Positions 1-10,400 of a DNA stretch of 64,000 nt are shown one piece after another. Both the position numbers and the translations under genes were made by a program. How positions within the stretch are numbered: the stretch's first letter is position 1; the number at the start of each line of letters is the position of its first letter. Below the pieces are notes generated by a model that worked only from the letters and a program-made list of their open reading frames with translations, made no database searches and was not told the origin of the DNA. The stretch comes from Yersinia proxima (lineage in GTDB: Bacteria > Pseudomonadota > Gammaproteobacteria > Enterobacterales > Enterobacteriaceae), in NCBI RefSeq assembly GCF_902170785.1, contig NZ_CABHYG010000001.1, positions 1-64,000 of the forward strand, given 5' to 3'.

Positions 1-21
1 GAGTAGGACACTGCCAGGCAT
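1..21 (+). rRNA. rrf: 5S rRNA, 3' end only
   Basis: The first 21 bases end in CTGCCAGGCAT, the conserved 3' terminus of enterobacterial 5S rRNA. Only this tail is inside the window, so an rRNA operon reading rightwards ends here. The call rests on the terminal sequence and on the strong terminators that follow. Confidence 0.85.
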
Positions 22-34
22 CAAATAAGCCGAG

Positions 35-61
35 ACCCCATGCCAAAAGCGTGGGGTTTTT
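35..61 (+). terminator. rRNA operon terminator 1
   Basis: A stem of ACCCC...GGGGT with an A-rich loop is followed by a T run. It lies 13 bases after the 5S rRNA end, as expected for an rrn terminator. Confidence 0.8.
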
Positions 62-91
62 GCTATGTGTGAAATATGAAAGCCAAAGAAA

Positions 92-123
92 GAGCCTTCT
101 GCTGTGCAGAGGGCTTTTTTTAT
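92..123 (+). terminator. rRNA operon terminator 2
   Basis: A GC-rich hairpin (AGCCTTCTGC...GCAGAGGGCT) is followed by seven T residues. It is a second intrinsic terminator in tandem with the first. The remaining bases up to about 343 are AT-rich with no gene seen, and must hold the promoter of the next gene. Confidence 0.8.
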
Positions 124-343
124 ATCTGAAATTTGGAAACGACTTAACGATATATGAATCACATATACAGGTATGTGGTTATTGCATATATCTAAGCTGA
201 CAGAATGCTTGGATGCCAAGACAATATTCCTGCTGTATTAATTTTTCTGCCATTTTTATAACCACGACCACAGAAATAAAACTTCATTTCCTTAGAATCA
301 TTGATTCTAAAATTGAAACGATGTTTTGATTATTGAGGTCTAA

Positions 344-1504
344 ATGAATGCTGGTCTCTTTGTATATACCGCAATATTGGCGACGACGCTTACCTGTACA
401 GCGGTTCAGGCAAGCCCAGTGACATACCAAAAAGTAGCCATTACTGAAAACAACCTACCGGTGTTTTATCCACAGCTAAAAAAGCAAATGACTTATCAAA
501 GCTCATGGTTGGCAGGTCAATATACTGATTTTGCTTTGTGGAAGAGTGATACCAGAAAAGTTCTTCGACAGGCACTACTCACTCCTGACTCAACCATTGC
601 TTTCTCCGCAGAAAAGATCGATCAACAAGAACGTGGTAGCTATATTGCTGAAAAGATAGTGTTTAATATCACAGATGAAAGCCGAGTGCAGGGATTACTA
701 TTGACGCCAAAGAGCAAAGGGCCTCATCCGGCGATTGTTTTATTGCATGATCATGGCTCCAAGTTTGATATTGGCAAAGAGAAAATGATTCGTCCTTGGG
801 GGGATAGCGCGCAGCTTGCCTCAGCACAAGAATGGTCAGATAAATTCTTCGGCGGTAAGTTCATTGGCGATGAATTGGCAAAACGAGGATATGTGGTGCT
901 ATCCATCGATGCTATTGGTTGGGGTGATAGAGGCCCTATCAGCTATGAGCAGCAACAAGCCTTAGCCAGTAACTTCTTTAATCTTGGGCGATCATTAGCG
1001 GGAACAATGGCTTATGAGGATATGCGAACTGTTGATTTTCTGGCGACATTGCCATCAGTTGATCCGCAGCGTATTGGCGTTGTAGGTTTTTCTATGGGTG
1101 CTTATCGCGCCTGGCAGCTAGCTGCATTGTCGGATAAAGTGGCTGCAACTGCGGCTATATCTTGGTTTGGTAACTACCAAGGCCTGATGACACCAGGGAA
1201 TAACGTACTCCGCGGACAATCCGCTTTTTATATGCTGCACCCTGGCATTGCCAATAAGTTAGATTTTCCCGATATTGCCAGTTTAGCTGCACCAAAGCCG
1301 ATGCTACTTTTTAACGGCGGAAAAGATAAGTTATTCCCATCGGATGCTGTGCAAGAGGCATATAACAAAGTACATGCCATTTGGCGTTCACAGAATGCGG
1401 AGTCACGGTTGGTCACGCGCAATTGGCCAGCATTGGGGCATGTATTTTATCAAGAGCAACAAGATGTGGTGTTCCCGTGGTTAGATCGCTGGCTCAAACC
1501 ATAA
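344..1504 (+). CDS. secreted alpha/beta hydrolase (dienelactone-hydrolase-like)
   Basis: A 386-residue protein with an N-terminal signal peptide ending near QAS (residues about 1-24). The rest is an alpha/beta hydrolase fold. The oxyanion-type motif LLHDHG is near residue 133. The nucleophile elbow GFSMGAY puts Ser250 in place. A likely acid lies in GGKDKLF and the histidine in the LGHVFY segment near the end. These features point to a periplasmic esterase or peptidase-like enzyme; the substrate cannot be read from sequence. It stands alone between the rRNA operon and the convergent acetate genes, so it is probably monocistronic. The start ATG was taken because the signal peptide begins directly there. 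A related dienelactone-hydrolase-type protein is encoded at 38770-39657. Confidence 0.75.
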   Translation: MNAGLFVYTAILATTLTCTAVQASPVTYQKVAITENNLPVFYPQLKKQMTYQSSWLAGQYTDFALWKSDTRKVLRQALLTPDSTIAFSAEKIDQQERGSYIAEKIVFNITDESRVQGLLLTPKSKGPHPAIVLLHDHGSKFDIGKEKMIRPWGDSAQLASAQEWSDKFFGGKFIGDELAKRGYVVLSIDAIGWGDRGPISYEQQQALASNFFNLGRSLAGTMAYEDMRTVDFLATLPSVDPQRIGVVGFSMGAYRAWQLAALSDKVAATAAISWFGNYQGLMTPGNNVLRGQSAFYMLHPGIANKLDFPDIASLAAPKPMLLFNGGKDKLFPSDAVQEAYNKVHAIWRSQNAESRLVTRNWPALGHVFYQEQQDVVFPWLDRWLKP

Positions 1505-1527
1505 AAAAAAGGCCCCGCAGGGCCTTG
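1505..1527 (-). terminator. terminator of the acs-yjcH-actP transcript
   Basis: The stem AAGGCCC...GGGCCTT is followed on the minus strand by a run of eight T residues. It lies between the convergent hydrolase gene and actP and probably also stops the hydrolase transcript. Confidence 0.8.
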
Positions 1528-1543
1528 TGTGAAATCAACCGAA

Positions 1544-3199
1544 TTAGTGAGAACTGCTCTGAGAGGCACCCAAGCCAGTTTGTGAACGTACAAACTGGGC
1601 TTTAAAGCGCAGCCGTTCTTGCTGGCCCTCTTCTGAGTTATCGGTAATGGAGAAGAACCAGATCCCGACGAACGCCACTATCATTGAGAATAGTGCAGGG
1701 TATTCATAGGGATAAATTGGTTTTGCATGTCCCAGGATAGTTACCCAGATTGTTGGGCCTAAAATCATCAGGATGACCGCAGTTAGTAACCCTAACCAGC
1801 CTCCAATCATTGCTCCGCGAGTCGTCAGCTTTTCCCAATACATAGAAATGAAAATAATAGGGAAGTTACAACTGGCGGCAATGGAGAATGCCAGGCCAAC
1901 CATGAAGGCAATATTTTGTTTTTCAAACAGAATACCTAAGCCGATTGCGACAAACCCTAAAACCACGACAGTGATTTTCGATACTTTCAGTTCATCACGC
2001 TCATTTGCTTTGCCCTTCTTGATGACACTGGCGTAAAGGTCATGAGAAACCGCAGATGCACCTGCTAATGTCAGACCCGCGACCACCGCCAGAATAGTTG
2101 CAAAGGCAACAGCTGAGATAAAGCCTAAGAAGAAACTACCGCCTACAGCATCAGCCAGATGAACTGCCGCCATATTGTTGCCGCCCAGCAATGCGCCGGC
2201 CGCATCTTTAAAGGCTGGATTTGGGCCGACTAACAGGATCGCGCCAAAACCAATAATAAAGGTCAATATGTAGAAGTAACCGATAAAGCCTGTTGCATAG
2301 AACACGCTTTTACGGGCTTCTTTGGCATCACTTACAGTAAAGAAGCGCATCAGAATATGTGGCAAGCCAGCAGTACCAAACATCAAAGCCAGGCCAAGAG
2401 ACAAGGCGGATATAGGGTCGGATACCAACCCTCCGGGGCTCATGATTGATAGGCCTTTAGGGTGAACTTTAACTGCTTCGCTGAACAGTGTATTGAAGTT
2501 GAAGTTAACCGACTTCATCACCATGAGAGCCATAAAGGAAGCGCCAGCCAGCAGTAATACGGCTTTAATTATCTGTACCCATGTTGTGGCCAACATGCCA
2601 CCAAACAGGACGTACAGCACCATCAAGATACCGACCAATACGACGGCAACGTGGTAGTTCAAGCCGAACAGCAACTCAATTAATTTACCTGCCCCGACCA
2701 TTTGTGCAATCAGATATAAAGCCACTACAACTAACGAGCCACAGGCAGATAAAGTGCGGATAGGTCTTTGTTTCAGCCGGTAAGATGCCACATCGGCAAA
2801 AGTATAGCGGCCCAGGTTGCGCAGACGTTCAGCGATTAAAAATAGAATGATTGGCCAGCCGATTAAAAAGCCGATGGAATAAATCAGACCATCGTAACCG
2901 GAGGTATAAACCAATGCAGAAATGCCGAGGAATGAGGCCGCTGACATAAAGTCACCGGCAATCGCCAAACCATTTTGGAAACCGGTTATACGGCCACCCG
3001 CAGTGTAATAATCGCCACGTGAACGGGTTCGTTTAGATGCCCAGTAGGTGATATATAGTGTTGCGCCGACAAACAGCACAAACATCACAATTGCTTCAAT
3101 ATTAAGTGGTTGACGATGGACTTCACCGGTAATTGCCTCTGCTTGTGACAGCGCAGGCAGAGTTAATAAGGAAAGTACGGACCAATGACGAGTCTTCAT
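1544..3199 (-). CDS. actP: acetate/glycolate:cation symporter ActP
   Basis: A 551-residue sodium:solute symporter family protein that brings acetate across the inner membrane. It has a signal-like N-terminus (about residues 1-20) followed by about 13 hydrophobic segments. The motif [21 protein letters not shown] after the first membrane helix is typical of this family, and the length fits E. coli ActP (about 549). Its start overlaps the stop of yjcH by four bases, so translation is coupled. It is the last gene of the acs-yjcH-actP operon, so uptake is made together with activation of acetate. Confidence is high because length, neighbours and motif agree. Confidence 0.95.
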   Translation of the reverse strand: MKTRHWSVLSLLTLPALSQAEAITGEVHRQPLNIEAIVMFVLFVGATLYITYWASKRTRSRGDYYTAGGRITGFQNGLAIAGDFMSAASFLGISALVYTSGYDGLIYSIGFLIGWPIILFLIAERLRNLGRYTFADVASYRLKQRPIRTLSACGSLVVVALYLIAQMVGAGKLIELLFGLNYHVAVVLVGILMVLYVLFGGMLATTWVQIIKAVLLLAGASFMALMVMKSVNFNFNTLFSEAVKVHPKGLSIMSPGGLVSDPISALSLGLALMFGTAGLPHILMRFFTVSDAKEARKSVFYATGFIGYFYILTFIIGFGAILLVGPNPAFKDAAGALLGGNNMAAVHLADAVGGSFFLGFISAVAFATILAVVAGLTLAGASAVSHDLYASVIKKGKANERDELKVSKITVVVLGFVAIGLGILFEKQNIAFMVGLAFSIAASCNFPIIFISMYWEKLTTRGAMIGGWLGLLTAVILMILGPTIWVTILGHAKPIYPYEYPALFSMIVAFVGIWFFSITDNSEEGQQERLRFKAQFVRSQTGLGASQSSSH

Positions 3200-3507
3200 T
3201 GCTTCACCTCACGAAGAATTTCTGCCGTCAGACGGTCAAACTCGCCATTAGCACGAATAACGTAAATACCTGTCAGAACAAAAGAAATAACAATCAAACC
3301 CACACCAACGGGAATGCCGCGAGTAATGGTCGCACCCGCGTATAGCGGGGTGCCGAGCCATTGTGGTTCGAAAGCAATAAGGAAAATGAAACCGACATAC
3401 AGCGCCAGGGTAATCAGCGACAGTAGCCAGGCAAAGTGACTGCGCTTTTGCACCAACTCTTTGAAACGCGGGTTATTTTCAATCTCTTGATAAATGTTGT
3501 CATTCAT
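3196..3507 (-). CDS. yjcH: DUF485 inner-membrane protein YjcH
   Basis: A 103-residue protein with two membrane helices (about residues 24-46 and 58-80). It contains the DUF485 pattern: a charged N-terminal helix with [16 protein letters not shown], then LITLALY. It is regularly encoded between acs and actP in enterobacteria and is thought to assist the acetate permease, but its exact function is not established. It starts 53 bases after acs and overlaps actP by four bases, which supports a three-gene acetate operon. Confidence 0.93.
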   Translation of the reverse strand: MNDNIYQEIENNPRFKELVQKRSHFAWLLSLITLALYVGFIFLIAFEPQWLGTPLYAGATITRGIPVGVGLIVISFVLTGIYVIRANGEFDRLTAEILREVKQ

Positions 3508-3560
3508 CAGAGTCTCTCCTTTGAGGCATTAAATAAGGTGCCGCCCGAAGGCGGCATAAT

Positions 3561-5519
3561 TTACGATGGTGCTTGCATTGATTGTTTTTCTTCCAGCAAC
3601 TTGTCGACGACACCCGGATCGGCGAGCGTTGAGGTATCCCCTAAGTTACTGGTATCACCTGCGGCGATTTTGCGTAGGATCCGGCGCATAATTTTGCCCG
3701 AACGTGTTTTTGGTAATGAATCGGTCCAGTGCAAGATATCGGGTGTGGCGATTGGGCCAATCTCTTTACGTACCCAATTGCGCACCTCGGTATACAGCTC
3801 AGGAGTTGGCTCTTCACCATGATTCAAGGTGATGTAGGCATAGATAGCCTGGCCTTTGATGTTATGCGGAACACCAACGACAGCGGCTTCAGCAATTTTT
3901 GGGTGCGAAACTAGCGCTGATTCAATTTCAGCAGTACCCAAACGATGACCTGATACGTTCAGCACATCATCAACCCGGCCCGTTATCCAGTAGTAGCCAT
4001 CTTCGTCACGACGTGCGCCATCACCACTGAAATACATGCCTTTAAAGGTAGAGAAATAGGTCTGTTCAAAGCGGTCATGATCACCAAACAGGGTACGGGC
4101 CTGACCGGGCCACGAGTCGGTGATGACCAGATTACCTTCGGCGGCACCTTCTTGCGGGTTACCCAGGTTGTCTACCAGCGCCGGCTGAACGCCAAAGAAT
4201 GGGCGAGTTGCAGAACCTGCTTTCAATTCGGTGGCACCTGGGAGTGGGGTTATCATGAAACCACCGGTTTCAGTCTGCCACCAGGTATCAACTATCGGGC
4301 ATTTACTATTACCGATTTTATTGTAATACCATTCCCATGCCTCTGGGTTAATCGGCTCCCCAACCGATCCCATGATACGTAGCGAAGTGCGTTTAGTGCC
4401 TTCGATGGCTTTGTCACCTTCGGCCATTAAGGCGCGGATGGCTGTGGGGGCGGTATACAGAATATTGACCTGATGTTTATCAATCACCTGACCCAAGCGA
4501 TTGACGCCCGGATAGTTCGGCACACCTTCAAACATTAAGGTAATAGCACCACAAGCCAGCGGCCCATACAGTAAATAGCTGTGGCCAGTGACCCAACCCA
4601 CATCAGCAGTACACCAATAGATATCGCCAGGGTGGTAATCAAAAACGTATTTAAAAGTCAGTGCGGCGTAAACCAAATAACCGCCGGTGGTATGTAATAC
4701 CCCTTTCGGTTTACCGGTAGAGCCGGAGGTATACAGGATAAACAGCGGATCTTCCGCATTCATTTCTTCCGGTGGGCAGTCGGCCGAAGCATCTTTAATC
4801 AGGTCGTGCCACCACAGGTCTCGTCCATCTTTCCAATAACTGGCATTGCCGGTTCGTTGGAACACAACAACATTTTTGATACTGGTAATGGCAGGGTTTT
4901 TCAGCGCTTCATCGACATTTTTTTTCAGTGGGATTGCGCGGCCAGCACGGATGCCTTCATCGGCAGTAATCACCAGTTTTGAGTTAGAGTCGATAATTCG
5001 GCCAGCGACTGCATCAGGTGAGAATCCACCAAAAATCACCGAGTGAACCGCACCAATACGGGCGCAGGCTAGCATCGCAACGGCAGCTTCTGGCACCATT
5101 GGCATATAGATAGCAACAACATCACCTTTCTTGATGCCCAGTTTTTTCAGCACATTGGCAAACTGGCATACATCATGATGAAGTTGTTTGTATGTAACGG
5201 TTTTGGACTGATTAGGATCATCGCCTTCCCAGATAATCGCAGTTTGATCACCGCGTTCTGCCAGATGGCGGTCCAGACAGTTTGCTGCAAGGTTCAATGT
5301 ACCATCTTCAAACCAGCGGATACTGACATGGCCGGGATCGAAAGAGGTATTCTTCACCGTTTTATACGGTTTAATCCAATCAATAATCTTGCCATGTTCA
5401 CCCCAGAATTCATCTGGGTTCTGAACCGATTGTTGATAGTATTGGTGATATTGTTCTGGGTTTATCAGGGCATGCTCTGCAATTGCAGTTGGAATAGAGT
5501 GCTTATGTATTTGGCTCAT
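3561..5519 (-). CDS. acs: acetyl-CoA synthetase
   Basis: Converts acetate, ATP and CoA to acetyl-CoA through acetyl-AMP in the cytoplasm. The protein is 652 residues, the usual length. The adenylate-forming core motif [10 protein letters not shown] lies at about residue 265, WWQTETGG further on, and [11 protein letters not shown] near the C-terminus. The last holds the lysine whose acetylation silences the enzyme in relatives. Three ATG codons stand in a row at the front; the third (5519) was chosen because AAGGAG then sits seven bases upstream. Followed by yjcH and actP on the same strand. The 918-base gap upstream leaves room for a complex promoter, as known for acs in E. coli, but no clear CRP site was identified here. 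Confidence 0.96.
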   Translation of the reverse strand: MSQIHKHSIPTAIAEHALINPEQYHQYYQQSVQNPDEFWGEHGKIIDWIKPYKTVKNTSFDPGHVSIRWFEDGTLNLAANCLDRHLAERGDQTAIIWEGDDPNQSKTVTYKQLHHDVCQFANVLKKLGIKKGDVVAIYMPMVPEAAVAMLACARIGAVHSVIFGGFSPDAVAGRIIDSNSKLVITADEGIRAGRAIPLKKNVDEALKNPAITSIKNVVVFQRTGNASYWKDGRDLWWHDLIKDASADCPPEEMNAEDPLFILYTSGSTGKPKGVLHTTGGYLVYAALTFKYVFDYHPGDIYWCTADVGWVTGHSYLLYGPLACGAITLMFEGVPNYPGVNRLGQVIDKHQVNILYTAPTAIRALMAEGDKAIEGTKRTSLRIMGSVGEPINPEAWEWYYNKIGNSKCPIVDTWWQTETGGFMITPLPGATELKAGSATRPFFGVQPALVDNLGNPQEGAAEGNLVITDSWPGQARTLFGDHDRFEQTYFSTFKGMYFSGDGARRDEDGYYWITGRVDDVLNVSGHRLGTAEIESALVSHPKIAEAAVVGVPHNIKGQAIYAYITLNHGEEPTPELYTEVRNWVRKEIGPIATPDILHWTDSLPKTRSGKIMRRILRKIAAGDTSNLGDTSTLADPGVVDKLLEEKQSMQAPS

Positions 5520-6437
5520 CATCATTCTCCTTGAGATTGTTAATAATATGTCAATCAAAAGTTAATTATAGTGTGAGGCGATGTTTTGTTTCTTTTTTGG
5601 GCGACAGATCACGCATAAAAGATGTTGATTTAGAGACTTACTTAATGTGCTGAGTGGTGAATCGATATCTTAATGATAGAAGAGCCGCGATTTGACCATG
5701 CTATAAAGGAAAGGAAATGTGGGCATCAGCTCATTTTCTGCACGAAAAGAGGATATCTTTAGACTGACAATGTGAATGATATTAACGCTACGTGATTAAC
5801 ACTGAGCGGTATTAGTAGTTAACCAGAAAAAATAATATCTATTTACCGATGAAGAATAAACATTATTTTAATCTCTTACTGTAATTAAAAAATAATATAT
5901 ATTCCAAGACGGAATATGTACTGGAAAATAAAAGATGAGCGGCATAAGTATGCATTTTAATGTTTTTATTATTTCCATCTTTGTTTGAGAATTTTCTCAA
6001 AAAAAATAGACTTTGGTTGCGGAATACCCAAAATAAGCGGAGAATTACAACAACGTAAATTAACAAGATGTAAACAAAATAACCCACAAAACAAAACATA
6101 ATTATGGATTATGCAATAATTTAATTTCGCTCACTTTTCCTACTGATCGGTTAGGCTGTTATTTGCCATTGATGTATTTTACTTTTTTAATAACAAATAT
6201 TTACTGATGATTAGTGATTATTTTGGCTGATTTTAAGCATAGGTGCGATGTAGGCGTAGTGTAAACAAGGCTTGCAGAGGAGTGCCTAGAAATGATACTG
6301 ATTTATAACGTGGACGGCTGACGGGAGGCTGGGCCATAAGTTTTATCAACTATAGCCCCGTATTTAATGATTAAGTATTCTATTTGAGATGCTTGGTAAC
6401 TTGCATTTTATAGAATGCTTTGAGGAATTTTTAGGGT
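5520..6437. other. long AT-rich intergenic region between acs and gltP
   Basis: This 918-base divergent region holds the promoters of acs (minus) and gltP (plus). It is strongly AT-rich, especially around 5820-6230. A 78-codon minus-strand frame at 5863-6099 lacks a ribosome binding site and has a composition typical of random AT-rich DNA, so it was not called. A ten-codon frame at 6292-6321 preceded by GAGGAG is a weak leader-peptide candidate. No RNA gene was recognised. Confidence 0.5.
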
Positions 6438-7751
6438 ATGAAAAGTGTAAAAATAAGTCTGGCCTGGCAAATACTCATTGCATTGGTATTAGGTATTTTG
6501 GTTGGTGCAGTTTTGCATAACCAAATTGAATCAAGAGAATGGTTAGTTAATAATATTTTAAGCCCAGCGGGCGATATTTTTATCCGCTTAATTAAAATGA
6601 TTGTGGTGCCGATCGTTATTTCAACCTTGATCGTAGGTATTGCCGGTGTTGGTGATGCGAAGAAACTTGGGAGAATCGGTCTAAAAACCATCATCTATTT
6701 CGAAGTCATCACGACTGTTGCCATTATTGTCGGGATCACCTTGGCGAATGTGTTCCAGCCAGGGCACGGCATTGATATGTCAGCGTTGACTGTAGTTGAT
6801 ATATCTCAGTATGAAAAGACCACTGAACAAGTACAAAGTAGTAGCCACAGCCTGGTAAGCACCATTCTGTCGCTGATCCCTGCTAACGTCTTTTCTTCTA
6901 TGGCAAAAGGCGATATGTTGCCAATTATTTTCTTCTCAGTGTTGTTTGGTTTAGGGCTATCTTCATTGCCAAAAGAAACCAAAGAACCACTGTTGAATGT
7001 GTTTAAAGCCGTATCTGAAAGCATGTTCAAAGTCACACACATGATTATGCGTTATGCGCCGATCGGGGTGTTTGGTCTGATCTCGGTAACGGTCGCCAAT
7101 TTTGGTTTTGCATCATTGATTCCGCTCGCCAAATTGGTTGTTCTGGTTTACGCCGCTATTATTTTCTTTGCTTTAGTGGTGCTGGGCACCGTGGCGAGAT
7201 TATGTAAGTTGCGTATTTGGACATTGATTCGAATTCTAAAGGATGAGCTGATTCTTGCTTATTCTACGGCTAGTTCTGAAACTGTATTGCCGCGAATTAT
7301 CGAAAAAATGGAGGCTTATGGCGCGCCAAAAGCGATTACCAGCTTTGTCGTACCAACTGGTTATTCATTTAATTTGGATGGCTCCACTTTATACCAAAGT
7401 ATTGCTGCTATATTTATTGCCCAGCTTTACGGCATTGAACTGTCAATCGGGCAAGAGATTATTCTCGTGCTGACCTTGATGGTGACTTCGAAAGGTATCG
7501 CTGGCGTTCCGGGTGTCTCTTTTGTTGTTTTGCTGGCAACATTAGGTAGCGTCGGTATTCCGTTAGAAGGCTTAGCCTTTATAGCGGGTGTTGACCGTAT
7601 TTTGGATATGGCGCGTACTGCACTGAATGTAGTGGGTAATGCATTAGCAGTGTTGGTTATTGCCAAGTGGGAACATCAGTTTGATCATAAGAAAGCCAAG
7701 GCTTATGAGAAAACATTGTTTGCACCGAAACAAACACCGGTTCAAAGCTAA
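6438..7751 (+). CDS. gltP: glutamate/aspartate:proton symporter GltP
   Basis: A 437-residue inner-membrane carrier of the dicarboxylate/amino acid:cation symporter (DAACS) family, the same length as E. coli GltP. It has about eight membrane helices with the family's re-entrant loops. Signature segments are the serine-rich AYSTASSETVLP (about residues 274-285) and the SFNLDGSTLY motif, which contribute to substrate and cation binding. It takes up L-glutamate and L-aspartate with protons. It is monocistronic: a strong hairpin follows at 7775-7815 and the next gene is convergent. Confidence 0.93.
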   Translation: MKSVKISLAWQILIALVLGILVGAVLHNQIESREWLVNNILSPAGDIFIRLIKMIVVPIVISTLIVGIAGVGDAKKLGRIGLKTIIYFEVITTVAIIVGITLANVFQPGHGIDMSALTVVDISQYEKTTEQVQSSSHSLVSTILSLIPANVFSSMAKGDMLPIIFFSVLFGLGLSSLPKETKEPLLNVFKAVSESMFKVTHMIMRYAPIGVFGLISVTVANFGFASLIPLAKLVVLVYAAIIFFALVVLGTVARLCKLRIWTLIRILKDELILAYSTASSETVLPRIIEKMEAYGAPKAITSFVVPTGYSFNLDGSTLYQSIAAIFIAQLYGIELSIGQEIILVLTLMVTSKGIAGVPGVSFVVLLATLGSVGIPLEGLAFIAGVDRILDMARTALNVVGNALAVLVIAKWEHQFDHKKAKAYEKTLFAPKQTPVQS

Positions 7752-7774
7752 CCATCACGTTTTCTCTTATTAGT

Positions 7775-7815
7775 AAAAAACCCCCTGTTGGTGAGAAACT
7801 AACAGGGGGTTTTTA
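7775..7815 (+). terminator. terminator between gltP and the response regulator gene
   Basis: A near-perfect hairpin ACCCCCTGTT...AACAGGGGGT is flanked by A and T runs on both sides. It can therefore stop transcripts from both convergent genes. Confidence 0.88.
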
Positions 7816-7860
7816 TTTACCACGCTCATAAATCATGATCATGCCGATAACTTATTGGCA

Positions 7861-8493
7861 TTACTCATTTAAACCTAAACGATATGACCATTGAATCAAT
7901 TCGGCGACTTTGTGCACATCCAGTTTTTTCATCATATTAAGGCGATGGGTTTCAACGGTTTTCTGGCTGATAGAAAGCTGAGTTGCGATAATACGATTAC
8001 AGGACCCTTCGGTGATAAGTTTCAATATTTGCCGTTCGCGTGGTGTTAAAATGGTTTGATTTGTCTCGCTATCTTGAGTCAATTTGCTCAATAACATGCT
8101 ATTGAGCGCGGGGTCAATATAGCGCTTACCCGCTGCCACAGTTTGAATGGCCGCTATCAAAATTTTCTGTGGGCTTTTCTTCAGAACATACCCTAGTGCG
8201 CCATTATTCAGTGTTCGGCTGGCGTAGTGCTCTTCATGACGAGCGGTTAATACCAGAATCTTCATGGCTGGCCAGCGGCGAATAAGTTGAATAATGACAT
8301 CAAAACCGTTCATGCCAGGCAACCCTAAATCAATAATGACGATATCTGGTTCGGTTTGGCGACATAAGTTATACACCTCCAACCCATTCTCTGCCTCACC
8401 GACAATCTGATAGCGTGGATAAGCTGCAAGCATATTTTTGATGCCATTAATAATCAGTTCATGATCGTCCACAATTAATAATTTTGTATTCAT
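7861..8493 (-). CDS. orphan NarL/FixJ-type response regulator
   Basis: A 210-residue two-domain regulator. The receiver domain (about residues 1-120) has Asp9/Asp10, the phospho-acceptor Asp55 in IIDLGLPG and the conserved Lys in YVLKKS. The LuxR-type DNA-binding domain (about 145-205) has LTPRERQILKLI and ISQKTVETHR. It should bind DNA as a dimer when phosphorylated. No histidine kinase gene lies beside it, so its partner is unknown. AAGGA sits eight bases before the ATG. The 182-base gap to the upstream membrane-protein gene on the same strand leaves it open whether they share a transcript. The target genes are not evident. Confidence 0.88.
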   Translation of the reverse strand: MNTKLLIVDDHELIINGIKNMLAAYPRYQIVGEAENGLEVYNLCRQTEPDIVIIDLGLPGMNGFDVIIQLIRRWPAMKILVLTARHEEHYASRTLNNGALGYVLKKSPQKILIAAIQTVAAGKRYIDPALNSMLLSKLTQDSETNQTILTPRERQILKLITEGSCNRIIATQLSISQKTVETHRLNMMKKLDVHKVAELIQWSYRLGLNE

Positions 8494-8675
8494 AAACTTA
8501 TTCCTTTACTTGATAATTTAAATGGCCTCATGGGTGCCCTGTGGTTGAAATAGACAATGGATTATTTTGTAATAACTAGGCCGCGTCTAAAGCCCCATCT
8601 AAAGGGGGGCGGATTTTATAGTTTATTGTCGGATTTACACTACTTAGACTTTACCAATGCCGGTGTCCGTTCCTT

Positions 8676-9131
8676 TTATTTTATTTCCAATATGTCGCAT
8701 TTATTATTCACTAAATAGTTGTAAGTGTGGGTAATATACCATGATTCATCCATGTGTTTAATGAGTGAGCGAGGCTCAATTGCACATGTTCCTGTGACAT
8801 TAATAATATTGATGAAGCTCCATAATAATAAATAAAGTGACAAGGTGAGTAATAAAAAAATAGTCAGTGAAAATGAAATTTGATGTAATACAGGCTTCTG
8901 CGGCTTGAATGTTGTGAAACCTTCTTTTTTGTTAATCGTATAACTATCAAAATAATAGGTTTGACCTCCAGTGTCGTAAACCTGAGTTATTGGATGACCA
9001 TATTCAGACTGCTGACGTGTATCTTCATATGAAAAGAGCATCTTTGTAGTAATTGAGATTAACCAAATGGCCATTAGGGTTATGCTGAGTAAGTGTATCA
9101 ATCGAGTGACGAGTGATGATGATTTTTCCAT
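8676..9131 (-). CDS. two-helix membrane protein of unknown function
   Basis: A 151-residue protein not recognised by family. It has a membrane segment at about residues 12-32, a loop of about 50 residues with the tyrosine-rich stretch YDTGGQTYYFDSY, a second helix at about 85-110 and a C-terminal tail of about 40 residues with two cysteines. The start has AGGTGG five bases upstream. It lies between a response regulator on the same strand and a divergent AraC-type gene. That setting is compatible with a signalling accessory protein of the ToxS/PsaF kind, but this is only a topological analogy. The DNA is AT-rich compared with the flanking housekeeping genes. Confidence 0.6.
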   Translation of the reverse strand: MEKSSSLVTRLIHLLSITLMAIWLISITTKMLFSYEDTRQQSEYGHPITQVYDTGGQTYYFDSYTINKKEGFTTFKPQKPVLHQISFSLTIFLLLTLSLYLLLWSFINIINVTGTCAIEPRSLIKHMDESWYITHTYNYLVNNKCDILEIK

Positions 9132-9433
9132 AAAGCCACCTGACTATTTTTTTTAGTACGCCACAGTCAAAATTTGATATCAAGAATTAAACTGATTTCG
9201 TTACTACTCGTTATAGATTCATTTAACTTCTAACAACTAGCGGATAATGAAAATGAATCATCGAGAAATTATATTTTTAAACGACCCTGTACGACATCAG
9301 ATAACGAGTAAATTACTATGTTAATCGGGGAATATAAATTATAGTTTAATTAAATTTAAGGTTTATACCGGATGTCACCTTGCTACATTATTTGCCAATC
9401 TTGTGTTATAGCTATAACACTCGAAGGGATATT
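9132..9433. promoter_or_regulatory. divergent promoter region of membrane protein and AraC-type regulator
   Basis: This 302-base AT-rich gap must carry the promoters of both flanking genes. A 25-codon frame at 9247 without a ribosome binding site was not called. No operator could be pinned down by eye. Confidence 0.4.
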
Positions 9434-10141
9434 ATGAAATCAATACAGTTTATTCTATTTCGGCAAGAGGAAAGATTACGTAGGGACGGGATCTGTTATA
9501 CCGTGCCTGCCAGTAGTTTAGTCATTACCGATGAGCAAGCGAGTATACACTCTTTTTCACAAAACATTTTTATCTCTATATTGTGTTATCCGATAGATCT
9601 TTTACCACTTTATCAGGATTTAGCGAGTAAGATGGCACAACCAAATAAGTTTCGGCTGCCACAAAATACACATGAGTGTTGTAAAATATTACCGGTGAAC
9701 AACAATATTATTTGTTCTGCCGAGAAATTAGTTGATATTGATCGGACTCTATCACTGCGGTTTCTTTATCTTTATTGTTTGGGCTTAGATTGTGTTTATT
9801 TCTCCAGATTATTAGAATCAATTGTCGGAACTAATAATGAATTACTAGAGTTTTTTGAGAAGAATCGCCTTAATCCTTGGACAGTTTCGCGTTATGCCAG
9901 CGAATTAGGCATTTCGACACGTAAATTGAATTTTTTATTTTATGAGAAATTTGGAATGTCTGCAAAACAATGGCTACTGGATCAACGTTTGAAAAAAGGT
10001 TGTGAGCTGTTGCTATCCACGCGACTCCGTGTGGCAGATATCGCCATGGAGTGTGGTTTTAGTAATCATGCCCATTTCTCAGATAGTTTCCGTCGTCGTT
10101 TTCAGCAATGTCCGTCCAGTATGAGGTCACTTATGGAATAG
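9434..10141 (+). CDS. AraC-family transcriptional activator
   Basis: A 235-residue regulator with a poorly conserved N-terminal part (about 1-130) and an AraC/XylS DNA-binding domain at about 140-232. The first helix-turn-helix is in SRYASELGISTRKLNFLFYE and the second in VADIAMECGFSNHAHFSDSF. The N-terminal half lacks a recognisable sugar-binding cupin and resembles regulators of virulence or secretion genes (Rns and InvF type) in size and layout; this is inference. The ATG at 9434 was preferred over an upstream in-frame start because GAAGGGA precedes it. Its targets are unknown. The divergent membrane protein and response regulator are the obvious candidates. Confidence 0.85.
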   Translation: MKSIQFILFRQEERLRRDGICYTVPASSLVITDEQASIHSFSQNIFISILCYPIDLLPLYQDLASKMAQPNKFRLPQNTHECCKILPVNNNIICSAEKLVDIDRTLSLRFLYLYCLGLDCVYFSRLLESIVGTNNELLEFFEKNRLNPWTVSRYASELGISTRKLNFLFYEKFGMSAKQWLLDQRLKKGCELLLSTRLRVADIAMECGFSNHAHFSDSFRRRFQQCPSSMRSLME

Positions 10142-10400
10142 GAGGATTTAATGAGTATCAATGACTAGTTAATGGTTTGGCGCTGGGCTATAAAATCCCG
10201 AATAATAATTTTGATTCACGATAGATACCTGCGAGCCAGATATCTCACCCCACTGGGTTAACTTTTGTCTAACATCTAATTTTCAATACATCATCCCTTC
10301 ATTAAAGAAATAATTGGCTTATTATACGTAGGTCTATTTTCTCGCTACGGCATATGAGCCTTATCTTGTCGGCGACAACACGTATTTTGGAGGTGTCAGT
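10142..10400. other. intergenic region before the yedE-like gene
   Basis: Two hundred and fifty-nine bases with no gene. It must contain the promoter of the yedE/yedF-like pair. GGAGGT lies about ten bases before the GTG start of the next gene. Confidence 0.4.

Noticed and set aside
5560..5800. CRP sites in front of acs
   Set aside because: Several TGTGA half-sites are present, but no convincing full palindrome could be found by eye.
5863..6099. 78-codon minus-strand frame in the acs-gltP gap
   Set aside because: No ribosome binding site, and its Phe/Ile/Leu/Lys-rich composition is what AT-rich noise produces.
9247..9324. 25-codon frame upstream of the AraC-type gene
   Set aside because: No ribosome binding site and no protein features.
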